DNA from: an uncultured Clostridia bacterium
GTDB lineage: Bacteria > Bacillota > Clostridia > Oscillospirales > Ruminococcaceae
NCBI GenBank assembly: GCA_947586185.1
Contig: CANPXN010000003.1
Span: 62,001-126,000, forward strand
DNA: 64,000 nt
Direction of reading: 5' to 3'
The notes beneath the pieces are model-generated. The model had not been told where the DNA came from and made no database searches. It saw only the letters and a program-made list of their open reading frames with translations. Position numbers and translations under genes: made by a program. Below are positions 33,495 through 41,985 of this stretch, one piece after another. Each line of letters begins with the position of its first letter. Positions within the stretch are counted from its first letter, which is position 1.

Positions 33495-34358
33495 ATGCCT
33501 GAAAAAATTAAAACACATATTATGGACCTTATTTACGATATTGTGGGAAGCGTTTTTTACTCCGCCGGAATTTATACCTTTGCCAAAGCAGCAGACTTTG
33601 CTCCCGGTGGAGTATCGGGTCTGTCGGTGATTATAAACCATGTCTGGAATATTCCCATAGGACTTGTTACGATGGCGCTAAACATTCCTCTCATTATACT
33701 ATGCTTTAAAACTCTCGGCAAAAGCTTTATACTAAAAACAATACGCTCAATGGCAATTTATATATTTTTTCTTGATGCAATTTTCCCACACACTCCGGTA
33801 TATACAGGCGACAAGCTCCTTGCAGCGCTTTTTTCAGGAATATTTATAGGCACAGGCCTTGCGCTGTTCTATATGAGAGGCTCTTCAGCAGGCGGCACTG
33901 ATTTTCTTATAATGTCCATAAAAACAATGCGTCCGTATTTTTCAATAGGAACAATTATCGCCACACTCGACCTTATCGTAATTCTTCTCAGCTGGTTTGC
34001 ATTCAGAAATACCGATGCTCTTTTATACGGCATTACAGCGTCCTTTGTTTCTTCAATAGTGGTTGACAAGATCATGTACGGTCTTGGGGCAGGAAAGCTG
34101 CTTATAATCATAACCAACAAAAGCAGCGAAATTTCTGAGTGCATAGGCAGAATATGCCGCAGAGGCTCAACCATATTTCCGGCAAAGGGATCATTCACCC
34201 AAAGCAGCAGGGATGTGATACTTTGCGCATGCTCAAAGTCACAGGTGTTCACTGTAAAAAGCTCCGCCTTAAAGCTTGATAAAAATGCATTTATTATGAT
34301 AACTGAAACAAGCGAAGTGTTCGGACAGGGGTTCATAACGGAAAAGAGCCGGCTTTAA
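33495..34358 (+). CDS. YitT-family membrane protein
   Basis: The 287-residue protein has five to six hydrophobic helices in the first 180 residues (GSVFYSAGIYTFAKAADFAPGG-type start, IGLVTMALNIPLIIL, RSMAIYIFFLDAIF) and a C-terminal cytoplasmic domain (KSSEISECIGRICRRGSTIF), fitting the YitT/DUF161 plus DUF2179 arrangement. Function is not established. An AAGGAG site precedes the ATG. Its last 18 bases are the start of a 141-bp module that is duplicated 699 bases downstream. Confidence 0.88.
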   Translation: MPEKIKTHIMDLIYDIVGSVFYSAGIYTFAKAADFAPGGVSGLSVIINHVWNIPIGLVTMALNIPLIILCFKTLGKSFILKTIRSMAIYIFFLDAIFPHTPVYTGDKLLAALFSGIFIGTGLALFYMRGSSAGGTDFLIMSIKTMRPYFSIGTIIATLDLIVILLSWFAFRNTDALLYGITASFVSSIVVDKIMYGLGAGKLLIIITNKSSEISECIGRICRRGSTIFPAKGSFTQSSRDVILCACSKSQVFTVKSSALKLDKNAFIMITETSEVFGQGFITEKSRL

Positions 34359-34481
34359 AAGCAGAGCTCATAAATAAGTTTTCGCCATAGCACTTATGAT
34401 TTTTGGTCAAAAGTGCTATGGCGTTTCTGTTGACAATGTAGAGACTTTAAAGTATAATTATTACTAAGATAAATCGGAATT
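34341..34481 (+). repeat. Terminator-promoter module, copy 1 (yitT 3' end, hairpin, promoter)
   Basis: The module starts within the last codons of yitT. It then has a perfect 13-bp hairpin CGCCATAGCACTT/AAGTGCTATGGCG (34383-34395 and 34411-34423) followed by TTTCT, and seven bases on a promoter TTGACA (34430-34435)/TATAAT (34453-34458) with a 17-base spacer. A second copy at exactly +699 keeps hairpin and promoter almost unchanged. The module ends in AAGATAAATCGG and leads into the ribosome site of the next gene. Confidence 0.9.
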
Positions 34482-34497
34482 AAGAGAGGTAAATAAT

Positions 34498-35034
34498 ATG
34501 AAATTGACATTGCATTTAAATGCCCGTTTTCAACCTATAGACAGGTTTGAGTTAGAGGATGCTTTACAAGAAATCTTTGAAAAAAATAACGCAGGTGAAG
34601 TTACTGGCGGAGGAACATTATTAAAAGAAAACGGTGAAATTGAAAGTTGCGACATTGAAATTGATTTTTGTGATGATGAGAAAAGTTTGGAATGGCTTGA
34701 GGGTCTGCTCAATAATATACGTATTCCCAAAGGATCTGTCATACAAGGTGTCGAACCACCAATTTATGTTGGTACATTAGAAGGTCTGGCAATCTATTTA
34801 AACGGTACTGATTTACCGAAAGAAATATACAAGAGTTGTGATATAAATTATGTAATCGAGCAGTTGGAACAAGCAGTTGATTCAATCGGTTCGATGTATA
34901 GCTATAGAGAGCTTGATGAGTTTACTGCGTTATATTTCTATGGTGTGTCGTTTTCTATTATGAAAGAAAAAATGGAACATTTTGTTTCAAGCTATCCGCT
35001 ATGTCAAAAGTGTCGCATTGAGCAAATTGCATAA
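34498..35034 (+). CDS. Orphan hypothetical protein between two copies of the 141-bp module
   Basis: The 178-residue protein is soluble and acidic, with no signal peptide or membrane helix. It begins with a strand-like MKLTLHLNARFQPIDRFELE and carries GEVTGGGTLLKENGEI, then IPKGSVIQGVEPPIYVGTLEGLAIYLNG in the middle. I recall similar sequences as widespread hypothetical proteins but know no function. The compact alpha/beta pattern would suit an immunity-type protein, which is speculation. A GAGAGG site precedes the ATG and the promoter of module copy 1 lies 40 bases upstream. It is flanked on both sides by direct copies of that module. Confidence 0.8.
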   Translation: MKLTLHLNARFQPIDRFELEDALQEIFEKNNAGEVTGGGTLLKENGEIESCDIEIDFCDDEKSLEWLEGLLNNIRIPKGSVIQGVEPPIYVGTLEGLAIYLNGTDLPKEIYKSCDINYVIEQLEQAVDSIGSMYSYRELDEFTALYFYGVSFSIMKEKMEHFVSSYPLCQKCRIEQIA

Positions 35035-35039
35035 CTAAG

Positions 35040-35180
35040 GAAAGAGCAGGCTTTAAAGACGAGTGCTCATAAATAAGTTTTCGCCATAGCACTTATGATT
35101 TTTGGTCAAAAGTGCTATGGCGTTTCTATTGACAATGTAGCGACTTTGAAGTATAATTATTACTAAGATAAATCGGTATT
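35040..35180 (+). repeat. Terminator-promoter module, copy 2
   Basis: Same order as copy 1: a degraded yitT-end sequence (AAAGAGCAGGCTTTAA), the CGCCATAGCACTT/AAGTGCTATGGCG hairpin (35082-35094 and 35110-35122) and the promoter TTGACA (35129-35134)/TATAAT (35152-35157), 17-base spacer. Differences from copy 1 are scattered single substitutions. It provides terminator for the gene before and promoter for the hydrolase gene after. Confidence 0.9.
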
Positions 35181-35213
35181 TAATCGCCGCATGATAACTT
35201 TTTAGGAGTATAT

Positions 35214-35978
35214 ATGAGCTTTTTTGTTTATAACAATAAACATATCTTTTATGACGAAATTGGCAGCGGAACACCCTTGCTTTTTCTTCACGGAAATACA
35301 GCGTCTTCAAATATGTATGCAGAAGTTTCAAAAAAATATAGTCCAAACTTCAAGGTAATACTTATCGACTTCTTGGGTCACGGCAAATCGGACAGATTAA
35401 GTGAATTTCCCACAGATTTATGGTTTTATGAGGCACAGCAGGTTATTACTTTTCTAAAAGAAAAACAATATACAGACGTTAGCATAATAGGCAGTAGCGG
35501 TGGAGCTATTGTTGCTATTAACGTTGCTTTGGAAGCACCAGAGCTTGTAAGCAAAGTTATTGCCGATAGTTTTGAGGGTGAAAATGCAAATAAAGATTTC
35601 ACCATAAATCTTCTGAAAGACCGTGAAGAAGCTAAAGCGGATAGTAATGCAAGAGCGTTCTATGCATATATGCATGGTTCTGATTGGGAAAAGGTCGTGG
35701 ACAACGATACTACTGCTATTATAAGGCATGAAAATGAAACAGGTTGTTTTTTTCACAGACCATTGAACTTGTTGAAAGCCGACATTCTTCTAACAGGCAG
35801 CAAAAAAGATAAGTTCATGTATAGCTTGTCTAATAATTACTTTGAAAATGTTTATGGAGAAATGCTTAAAAAAATCGGACATGGCAAAATGTTTCTGTTT
35901 GATACAGGTGACCACCCTGCTATGATTACAAACTTTGAAAAGTTTTATAACGTAAGTTTGGATTTTTTAATGCACTAA
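35214..35978 (+). CDS. Alpha/beta hydrolase
   Basis: The 254-residue protein has the alpha/beta hydrolase landmarks: oxyanion-hole HGNTASS (about 26-32), DFLGHGKSD, nucleophile elbow GSSGGA with Ser95, and a C-terminal GDHPAM that supplies the catalytic His. The acid residue is likely in LLTGSKKDKF. No signal peptide is present, so it acts inside the cell. The substrate is unknown. The gene follows module copy 2 and a TTAGGAG site. With the preceding orphan it appears to be an added cassette after yitT. Confidence 0.88.
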   Translation: MSFFVYNNKHIFYDEIGSGTPLLFLHGNTASSNMYAEVSKKYSPNFKVILIDFLGHGKSDRLSEFPTDLWFYEAQQVITFLKEKQYTDVSIIGSSGGAIVAINVALEAPELVSKVIADSFEGENANKDFTINLLKDREEAKADSNARAFYAYMHGSDWEKVVDNDTTAIIRHENETGCFFHRPLNLLKADILLTGSKKDKFMYSLSNNYFENVYGEMLKKIGHGKMFLFDTGDHPAMITNFEKFYNVSLDFLMH

Positions 35979-36015
35979 ATTCTGATTTATACTAATAATC
36001 GAATATCAACAATAC

Positions 36016-36052
36016 GCCCCGAAGCATTTATCAATAATTGCTTTCGGGGCTT
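36016..36052 (+). terminator. Terminator-like hairpin after the hydrolase gene
   Basis: GCCCCGAAGCA (36016-36026) pairs with TGCTTTCGGGGC (36039-36050), with one extra base, followed by a T-containing stretch (TTAAATTTCTTT). Confidence 0.75.
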
Positions 36053-36077
36053 AAATTTCTTTATGAGTATCGATCTA

Positions 36078-36091
36078 AAAGCCTGCTCTTT
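36078..36091. repeat. Inverted 14-bp copy of the module's left end
   Basis: AAAGCCTGCTCTTT here is the exact reverse complement of AAAGAGCAGGCTTT at 35041-35054, the yitT-end part of module copy 2. The two bracket the hydrolase gene as a 1.04 kb inverted-repeat unit. Confidence 0.65.
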
Positions 36092-36096
36092 TTTTG

Positions 36097-36552
36097 TTAC
36101 TTCTCATAATTCATTATATAATCACCGATTATACCGGCTGCTTCGCCGCATATATCAGGACACGGGCGCTTTTTATAGTACTCGTCCGTTCTTGCCGACG
36201 GAACATAGCTGCTTGTTTTTGTATTCAGTCCCAGAAGCTCACGGCACACTATTGAACCGTTTTTCTCTCTGAAGCTTGCCGCCAGCTCCTGTATTCTCTT
36301 ATAGTGCTCAGTTTTACCCTCAATGTCCTTAGGCAGGCTGTAGCCGTATTTTAACCCTGCAACAATAAACATACCGCTGACAGCGCCGCATACTTCACGG
36401 AGTCTTCCCATTCCTCCTCCGAATGATGAAGCAAGCCTCAGCAGAACTTCCTCATCAATATCAAGCTCGTCTGAAAAAGCCAGTACAACTGACTGAGTAC
36501 AGTTATATCCTTTCAGAAAGTTTTCCTTTGCTCTTATGGCATATTTATTCAT
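36097..36552 (-). CDS. C_GCAxxG_C_C family redox protein
   Basis: The 151-residue protein has the spaced cysteines for which the family is named: YNCTQSVV (about Cys18), VCGAVSGM (about Cys55), IVCRELLG (about Cys103) and CPDICGEAA near the C-terminus (about 131-135). FGGGMGRL precedes the second. The family is thought to be a membrane-associated or electron-transfer component, but function is not established. It starts two bases after the stop of the sensor kinase gene, so the two are co-expressed. Confidence 0.85.
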   Translation of the reverse strand: MNKYAIRAKENFLKGYNCTQSVVLAFSDELDIDEEVLLRLASSFGGGMGRLREVCGAVSGMFIVAGLKYGYSLPKDIEGKTEHYKRIQELAASFREKNGSIVCRELLGLNTKTSSYVPSARTDEYYKKRPCPDICGEAAGIIGDYIMNYEK

Positions 36553-36554
36553 AA

Positions 36555-39332
36555 CTAATGTACCGCCTTTATTTTTTTGGTTTCACTTTCGTATAAAACT
36601 TCTGTAACCGTCTTATAGAATACATCCCTGTTAACAGGCTTTGCAATATGTGCGTTCATACCGGCATCCCTTGACTTCTTAACATCCTCGTCAAAGGCGT
36701 TTGCAGTCATAGCAACAATCGGAATACTACGGGCATATTCCCTGTCAATAGCTCTTATTTCCTTTACGGCGTCAATACCGTCCATTACCGGCATCATGAC
36801 GTCCATAAGAATAATATCATAATATCCGTCTTTGGAATCCGAAAACATTTGAACGCCCTCTTTTCCATTAACAGCGCATTCAACCTGCATTCCAACACGC
36901 TCAAGCATTGTTTTAGCGATCTCTGTATTGATCTCGTTATCCTCACACAGAAGAGCTCTTTTTCCGCTGAGTATCTCTATATTTCCATCCTTATGCGGCT
37001 CGGGCTTTTTCTCGGTTTCACATATTTCAGCAGTAAGGTCGACTGTAAATTCTGTTCCCTTTCCGAGTTCGCTTTTTACGGATACCTTTCCACCCATAAG
37101 CTTAACAAGATTACTTACTATCGCAAGTCCAAGTCCTGTTCCCGTTGACTCCTTTGCGATAACAGGCTTTTCCTGGGTAAACGGCTCAAAGAGATGCTCT
37201 ATAAATTCATTGCTCATTCCCCTGCCGTTATCACGGACTATGTACCTGTCTGTAACAAACTCGTCCTGTCTGCCGATATTGTATATGATAAATTCGATCT
37301 TACCGCCCTCAGGGGTAAACTTAACGGCATTCGACAGAAGATTAAAGAATATCTGATTAAATCTCAGCCTATCTGTTTTTATAACGCTTACGGAATCAAC
37401 ATCTGCTTTAAACTGAAATTCTATGTTTTTCTGGTCGCACAAAGGTCTTATAAGCATATCAATATTTTCCCTAAATTCCTCTATGCTATAAGGCTGTAAG
37501 CATAAAACTATTGCATTATTTTCAATTTTTGACATGTCAAGTATATCGTTTATAAGCCCTAAAAGGAACTTTCCGGAATAATCAATTTTTTCAAGATAAT
37601 CCTGAGTCTGCTTTGAATTTCCGGGTTCTTCAAGAGCAAGGTCTGTCATACCTATAATAGCGTTCATCGGCGTCCTCATATCGTGACTCATTCTTGAAAG
37701 GAAGTCTGACTTTGCTGTACTTGCCTTTTCAAGCTTTTGATTGCTCTCAGCCAGAACCGCTTTCTGCTTGCTCAGAATTCGGTAACGGCTAAGCCATATG
37801 AAGAAAATAATAACCGAAACTGACAAAATAGTTATGACCAGCATAAACGAGCCAAAGTTATTTCTGATAATGTAATCAAGGGTAATATCAGGAACTGCTT
37901 TAAGAGTATTGTCAGTGATGATACTGCTTTTCTGATTATCATCAACAAATCCTATAAGGGTATTAAGTATTGATATGACCATCTTATCGCCTCCGTTGTT
38001 TATCTTAACTCCGACTTTCATAGTAGCAGATGTTGTGGGAATGCTTTTTATATCGCTTATGTCGCTTGATGTAATTTCATAGTTTGCCGTATAACTATTC
38101 ATAAAAGCCATATCCGCTTTTCCGTTGGTTACGCTTTTAAGGCAGTCCAGCGGCGAACCCGACATTTTAATTTTACAGTTAGGATATTTGTTTTTCAGAT
38201 ATTCATCAATGTTCCCAAGGTGATCCGATATAGCAATCGTATACTCAGCGTCGCTGCCAAGCTTTATGTTTCTTCCGACTTTCGTGTATAAATAATACTG
38301 ACACTCCAAAAACGGATTAGTTATAGTCTGATCAGAATTTGTATCCTCATAGCTGATGTAAAAATAATTTGTTTCCGGCTCATCAATACCGCTACAATTA
38401 CTGTATTCAAACTCAACGTCGTATTCACTGCCCATAAGATCGCACATTTCAACAAGTATTCCCTGCATTTTTCCGGAATCATCAACATAGGAAAACGGAG
38501 CAAAATTTCCATTCATAGCTAATTTTATATTATTATTTTCCGCAAGATAGTCATATTCTTCCTTTGAAAACGGATTGCCTACAAAATCAGGAAAATATTC
38601 TTTTGTAAGGCTGTTCTGAAAATCCGGGTCATAAATATTTATGTTTACAATGGCTTCGTCAATTTTTTGGAGCAGTTCCTTATTCCCCTTCCATGTAGCA
38701 AAATAAAACGGTGAATAATAATACTTGTCAACAATATCCCAGTCGGATTTGAGTACATGGGTATTTACAGCCGCCATATCAATACTTCCGTCCTCAAGGG
38801 CATTTTTCATATCGGTATATGTATCAAACCATACTATATCCGGGTCTATACCTATAAACTTAAAGTGATCCAAAAATTCACTTTTTCGTACATAATTAAC
38901 TTCACATCCGATTCTGGCTTTCTCAATTGCATCGTAATCCTTATAGATATACCTTCCCGGAAGAGCTACTATAGCCGCACATGTGGTTCCATAGCTGAAA
39001 TTGCATATATCGTAAATTTCTCTTCTCTCCTCAGTAGACTGAAAAGTACCAAGAAGATCGACCTTATGATCTTTAAGCATCTGCATGGAATTTGCCCATG
39101 TTCCGCAATCAATTAACTGAAAATCCATTCCGGTATATTCAGCGATCCTGTTCAGATATTCTGTACCGTAACTCTTAACGTTTCCATCACTTTCAAGAGT
39201 GAAATAATCTCCGTCACTGAAGCATGCCACCCTTACAGCGCTGCCGCTGCTTTCGGCCTTATAGCCGCAAAGAAACGGACTGAAAACAAATACAGATAAC
39301 AATACACATAAAATAAAAGCTTTGAATTTCAT
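36555..39332 (-). CDS. Hybrid sensor histidine kinase with two extracellular solute-binding domains
   Basis: The 925-residue protein has a signal sequence, two SBP_bac_3-type sensor domains (about 30-250 and 270-480), one transmembrane helix (about 495-518), a HisKA domain (SRMSHDMRTPMNAIIGM, with the phospho-accepting His), a HATPase domain (NLLSNAVKFTPEGG, DNGRGMS, GTGLGLAI) and a C-terminal receiver (LLCEDNEIN, phospho-acceptor Asp in ILMDVMMPVMDG). The two outer domains resemble amino-acid-binding proteins such as those on BvgS/EvgS, suggesting amino-acid or small-ligand sensing. No output-domain response regulator or HPt protein is nearby, so its phosphate target is elsewhere. Confidence 0.93.
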   Translation of the reverse strand: MKFKAFILCVLLSVFVFSPFLCGYKAESSGSAVRVACFSDGDYFTLESDGNVKSYGTEYLNRIAEYTGMDFQLIDCGTWANSMQMLKDHKVDLLGTFQSTEERREIYDICNFSYGTTCAAIVALPGRYIYKDYDAIEKARIGCEVNYVRKSEFLDHFKFIGIDPDIVWFDTYTDMKNALEDGSIDMAAVNTHVLKSDWDIVDKYYYSPFYFATWKGNKELLQKIDEAIVNINIYDPDFQNSLTKEYFPDFVGNPFSKEEYDYLAENNNIKLAMNGNFAPFSYVDDSGKMQGILVEMCDLMGSEYDVEFEYSNCSGIDEPETNYFYISYEDTNSDQTITNPFLECQYYLYTKVGRNIKLGSDAEYTIAISDHLGNIDEYLKNKYPNCKIKMSGSPLDCLKSVTNGKADMAFMNSYTANYEITSSDISDIKSIPTTSATMKVGVKINNGGDKMVISILNTLIGFVDDNQKSSIITDNTLKAVPDITLDYIIRNNFGSFMLVITILSVSVIIFFIWLSRYRILSKQKAVLAESNQKLEKASTAKSDFLSRMSHDMRTPMNAIIGMTDLALEEPGNSKQTQDYLEKIDYSGKFLLGLINDILDMSKIENNAIVLCLQPYSIEEFRENIDMLIRPLCDQKNIEFQFKADVDSVSVIKTDRLRFNQIFFNLLSNAVKFTPEGGKIEFIIYNIGRQDEFVTDRYIVRDNGRGMSNEFIEHLFEPFTQEKPVIAKESTGTGLGLAIVSNLVKLMGGKVSVKSELGKGTEFTVDLTAEICETEKKPEPHKDGNIEILSGKRALLCEDNEINTEIAKTMLERVGMQVECAVNGKEGVQMFSDSKDGYYDIILMDVMMPVMDGIDAVKEIRAIDREYARSIPIVAMTANAFDEDVKKSRDAGMNAHIAKPVNRDVFYKTVTEVLYESETKKIKAVH

Positions 39333-39379
39333 ATTAATCTTTCCAGTTAATTTTCTTGAGCAATACCGGCTTACTTATG

Positions 39380-39430
39380 AGAACTTGTCTTCACAAGCGT
39401 CTGCACACACTTTTTATAAAGACAAGTTCT
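39380..39430. repeat. Inverted repeat, candidate interspersed palindrome
   Basis: AGAACTTGTCTT (39380-39391) and AAGACAAGTTCT (39419-39430) pair perfectly. The loop holds GCACACACTTT, also present on the minus strand of the hairpin at 44779-44860. No T-run follows either arm. Confidence 0.5.
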
Positions 39431-39472
39431 AAAACATCAGTATTACCATATCCATATAATACCTTTTTTATA

Positions 39473-39501
39473 ATTATAACATTAAATCTCTAAATATTCA
39501 A
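39473..39501 (-). promoter_or_regulatory. Promoter of the hybrid kinase operon
   Basis: Minus-strand TTGAAT (39501-39496) and TATAAT (39478-39473), 17-base spacer. The leader to the kinase start is about 140 bases and includes the inverted repeat at 39380-39430. Confidence 0.65.
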
Positions 39502-39656
39502 CATAATTTTATTTTAAGTCTTTTAACAAATCGAACCGTTTTTGTTAATAAGAAAAATGTTTTAACGCAATTGACAGTGCAATTTTAACAAAAAACATAC
39601 ATTTACGCTTATGAAAACAGGTTCTTAATTTCCATTTAAAATATTTGTATAAAAGG

Positions 39657-39685
39657 TTGCTCTTAAATCAACCTTATGTTATAAT
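39657..39685 (+). promoter_or_regulatory. Promoter of the reductase-ferredoxin gene
   Basis: TTGCTC (39657-39662) and a consensus TATAAT (39680-39685) with a 17-base spacer, 41 bases before the start codon. Confidence 0.6.
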
Positions 39686-39726
39686 GAGTATGGCGAAAAA
39701 ACCAAAATAATTTAAAGAGGTATTTT

Positions 39727-40662
39727 ATGTCAAAAATTTCTTTGGAAGATATTAAACGTGTAAAAGCTCTTGGATTTCTCCATGATAAGACCACCGAGGA
39801 TAAGTTCAACGGTAGAGTCATAACCCGAAACGGAAAAATTACCGCCGCAGAATGCGCCGCAGTATCACAGGCGGCTGAAAAATTCGGCAGCGGAGAGGTC
39901 GCTATGACTGTAAGACTTACTATGGAAATACAGGGCGTTCCATATGAGAACATAGAACCGCTCAGAGAATATCTCGCTATGTACGGTCTTGAAACAGGCG
40001 GTACCGGCAGAAAGGTTCGTCCGGTAATATCCTGTAAGGGCACCACATGCCAGTATGGACTAATTGATACCTTCGGACTTTCAGAGGAGGTCCATAAACG
40101 CTTTTATAAGGGATACGAACATGTAACACTCCCTCACAAGTTTAAAATAGCAGTCGGAGGCTGTCCTAACAACTGTACAAAGCCGGACCTTAACGATGTT
40201 GGCATTATAGGACAGAGGATTCCTCAGCCGGATATTTCAAAGTGCCGTGGCTGTAAGGTATGCCAGATCGAAAAGGCATGCCCTATAAAAGCGTCTAAGC
40301 TTGTCAGCGGGAAAATTGTGCTGGACGAGGAAAAGTGCAATCACTGCGGAAGATGCAGAAATAAATGTCCTTTCAAGGTATATGAAAGCTACACCGACGG
40401 ATATAAGGTCTACATCGGAGGAAGATGGGGCAAACAGTTCTCAAGGGGCTACAGCCTTGAAAAAATCTTTACAAGCCGTGAGGAAGTACTTGATACCGTG
40501 GAAAAGGCCATATTATATTTCAGAGAAAAGGGAATAGCCGGCGAAAGATTTGCCGAAACTATAGAAAGGACAGGCTTTGAAAAAGCTCAGAAGGAGATCC
40601 TTTCAGAGAATTTGTTAATCAGAAAAAATGATATTCTTTCAATGGAAATCAAGGCAGGATAA
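39727..40662 (+). CDS. Siroheme-type sulfite/nitrite reductase domain fused to a ferredoxin
   Basis: The 311-residue protein has an N-terminal ferredoxin-like half-domain of the nitrite/sulfite reductase family (about 30-90), the siroheme and [4Fe-4S] cysteines as CKGTTCQYG (about 101-109) and GGCPNNC (about 143-149), and then a two-cluster ferredoxin (CRGCKVCQIEKACP and CNHCGRCRNKCP). This is the AsrC-like small reductase layout. It could reduce sulfite for sulfur assimilation or dissimilation, or nitrite; the substrate cannot be told. No siroheme synthesis or AsrA/AsrB gene adjoins it. An AGAGG site precedes the ATG. Confidence 0.85.
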   Translation: MSKISLEDIKRVKALGFLHDKTTEDKFNGRVITRNGKITAAECAAVSQAAEKFGSGEVAMTVRLTMEIQGVPYENIEPLREYLAMYGLETGGTGRKVRPVISCKGTTCQYGLIDTFGLSEEVHKRFYKGYEHVTLPHKFKIAVGGCPNNCTKPDLNDVGIIGQRIPQPDISKCRGCKVCQIEKACPIKASKLVSGKIVLDEEKCNHCGRCRNKCPFKVYESYTDGYKVYIGGRWGKQFSRGYSLEKIFTSREEVLDTVEKAILYFREKGIAGERFAETIERTGFEKAQKEILSENLLIRKNDILSMEIKAG

Positions 40663-40679
40663 ATAAGGAGGCATTTTCA

Positions 40680-41879
40680 ATGAGATTTAAAAAATTAACA
40701 AGTCTGCTGCTTTCTGCGGCATGCTTAATAGGCAGCATACTCCCGGGAATGAGCACTGTAAGCGCCTATGACGGAACAACATATAAATACGGCCCACTTG
40801 AATATATAATCACCACATCAGCGTCCGGAGAAAAAAGCATACAAATTCTTAAATGCGACAATAACGTGACCGGAACAGTTACGATCCCATCGACAATTGA
40901 CGGAATCCCTGTCAGAAGAATTTCTGTTGAAAACAATACAGGCGCATTCTTTGACTGTCAAAGCATGACCGGAGTGGTGATCCCAAACACAGTTACTGAG
41001 ATCGGCATAGGCTCTTTCTATAACTGCACACACCTTGAATCCGTAAATATTCCGGGCAGCGTTAAAACCATAGGCGCCAACGCCTTTATTCACTGCTATA
41101 TGAAAAGTCTTACATTAAACGAGGGTATCAAGGAAATAGGAAGCTGCGCTTTCTGGGAAAATGCTATTTCAACTGTAAATATTCCGACAAGCGTTGAAAT
41201 AATCGGCAATTCAGCATTTCACGCATGCGGCTATCTCAGCAGCGTTTATGTCAACAATCCATACTGCACTATAGGCGATACTGACAAAGCCTTTGCCCAT
41301 GCAACTGTGTATGCTCACAACGGCTCAACAGCTCAGGCGTATGCAAGCAAATACGGTCTTGCATTCAGCTCTATTGGAGAAATCCCGTCAATTAAATATA
41401 CAAGACATACTCAGTCGGACCACTGGTACTACAACGACCAGACCTCATACAGAAAAATCGGCATTGCCGCCTATGCCGGAAGCACTGCGCTGAACAGCTC
41501 GGATATAAGCTTTAGGACATCTCCTAAGCAAACCTATAGCAGCTATACCGATCACACAGCGGAGCATCCGATCATGGTCTATGTAAAGGGCATAAAAACA
41601 AGCAATATCCCCGTAAAAGTCGGCTTGAGAGGCGATACTGACGAGAACGGAAAAATCACGGCAGCGGACGCTTCAAAAGCGTTTTCAGCATATAAAAAGC
41701 AGTATTCCGGCGAAAACTCAGGGCTTACCCCATATCAGACATTCCTTGCAAATGTGGACAGCGATCAGGGTACAAGCGGCAGCAGTAAGCTTTCTGCACA
41801 GGACGCTTCCAGAATATTTTCATACTACAAGGAAATGTATAAAAACGGCAGTGCGCAGTACCATTTTCTAAAAAAATAA
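40680..41879 (+). CDS. Secreted LRR_5 (BspA-like) protein with C-terminal dockerin
   Basis: The 399-residue product has a signal peptide (SLLLSAACLIGSILPGMSTVSA), four to five LRR_5 repeats (about 75-205, SFYNCTHLESVNIPGSV, AFHACGYLSSVYV), a spacer domain of unknown type (about 235-315) and a dockerin (GDTDENGKITAADASKAFSA, then VDSDQGTSGSSKLSAQDASR). The second dockerin repeat has an inserted Gly/Ser loop. The repeat helices read DAS-x-x-F-S-x-YK, a different type from the tandem pair at 21-23 kb. It lies 17 bases after the reductase gene with an AAGGAGG site and is probably read from the same promoter. Confidence 0.88.
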   Translation: MRFKKLTSLLLSAACLIGSILPGMSTVSAYDGTTYKYGPLEYIITTSASGEKSIQILKCDNNVTGTVTIPSTIDGIPVRRISVENNTGAFFDCQSMTGVVIPNTVTEIGIGSFYNCTHLESVNIPGSVKTIGANAFIHCYMKSLTLNEGIKEIGSCAFWENAISTVNIPTSVEIIGNSAFHACGYLSSVYVNNPYCTIGDTDKAFAHATVYAHNGSTAQAYASKYGLAFSSIGEIPSIKYTRHTQSDHWYYNDQTSYRKIGIAAYAGSTALNSSDISFRTSPKQTYSSYTDHTAEHPIMVYVKGIKTSNIPVKVGLRGDTDENGKITAADASKAFSAYKKQYSGENSGLTPYQTFLANVDSDQGTSGSSKLSAQDASRIFSYYKEMYKNGSAQYHFLKK

Positions 41880-41952
41880 ACCTGTTTGTCATATTGCCGA
41901 AAATCAGAGGAATAGCAGCGTTATTATTGTCAAAAAATAAAGTATAAAAAGC

Positions 41953-41981
41953 TTGACAAAAAAATAACAATGTGCTATAAT
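41953..41981 (+). promoter_or_regulatory. Promoter of adhE
   Basis: TTGACA (41953-41958) and TATAAT (41976-41981), 17-base spacer. The Rex operator begins five bases downstream, over the transcription start. Confidence 0.85.
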
Positions 41982-41985
41982 AACA

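Larger units (their letters stand above)
39333..39726. other. 394-base divergent gap: two promoters and a long inverted repeat
   Basis: It holds the minus-strand kinase promoter (TTGAAT 39501-39496, TATAAT 39478-39473), the plus-strand reductase promoter (TTGCTC 39657-39662, TATAAT 39680-39685) and a 12-bp inverted repeat at 39380-39430. The rest is AT-rich with no gene. Confidence 0.6.

Noticed and set aside
36063..36272. Plus-strand open frame between the hydrolase and the C_GCAxxG_C_C gene
   Set aside because: Most of it lies antisense to the C_GCAxxG_C_C gene and it has no ribosome site.
39538..39590. TTGTTAA and TTTTAACAA words near the reductase promoter as a second Rex site
   Set aside because: The halves are tens of bases apart rather than separated by four, so they do not form an operator.
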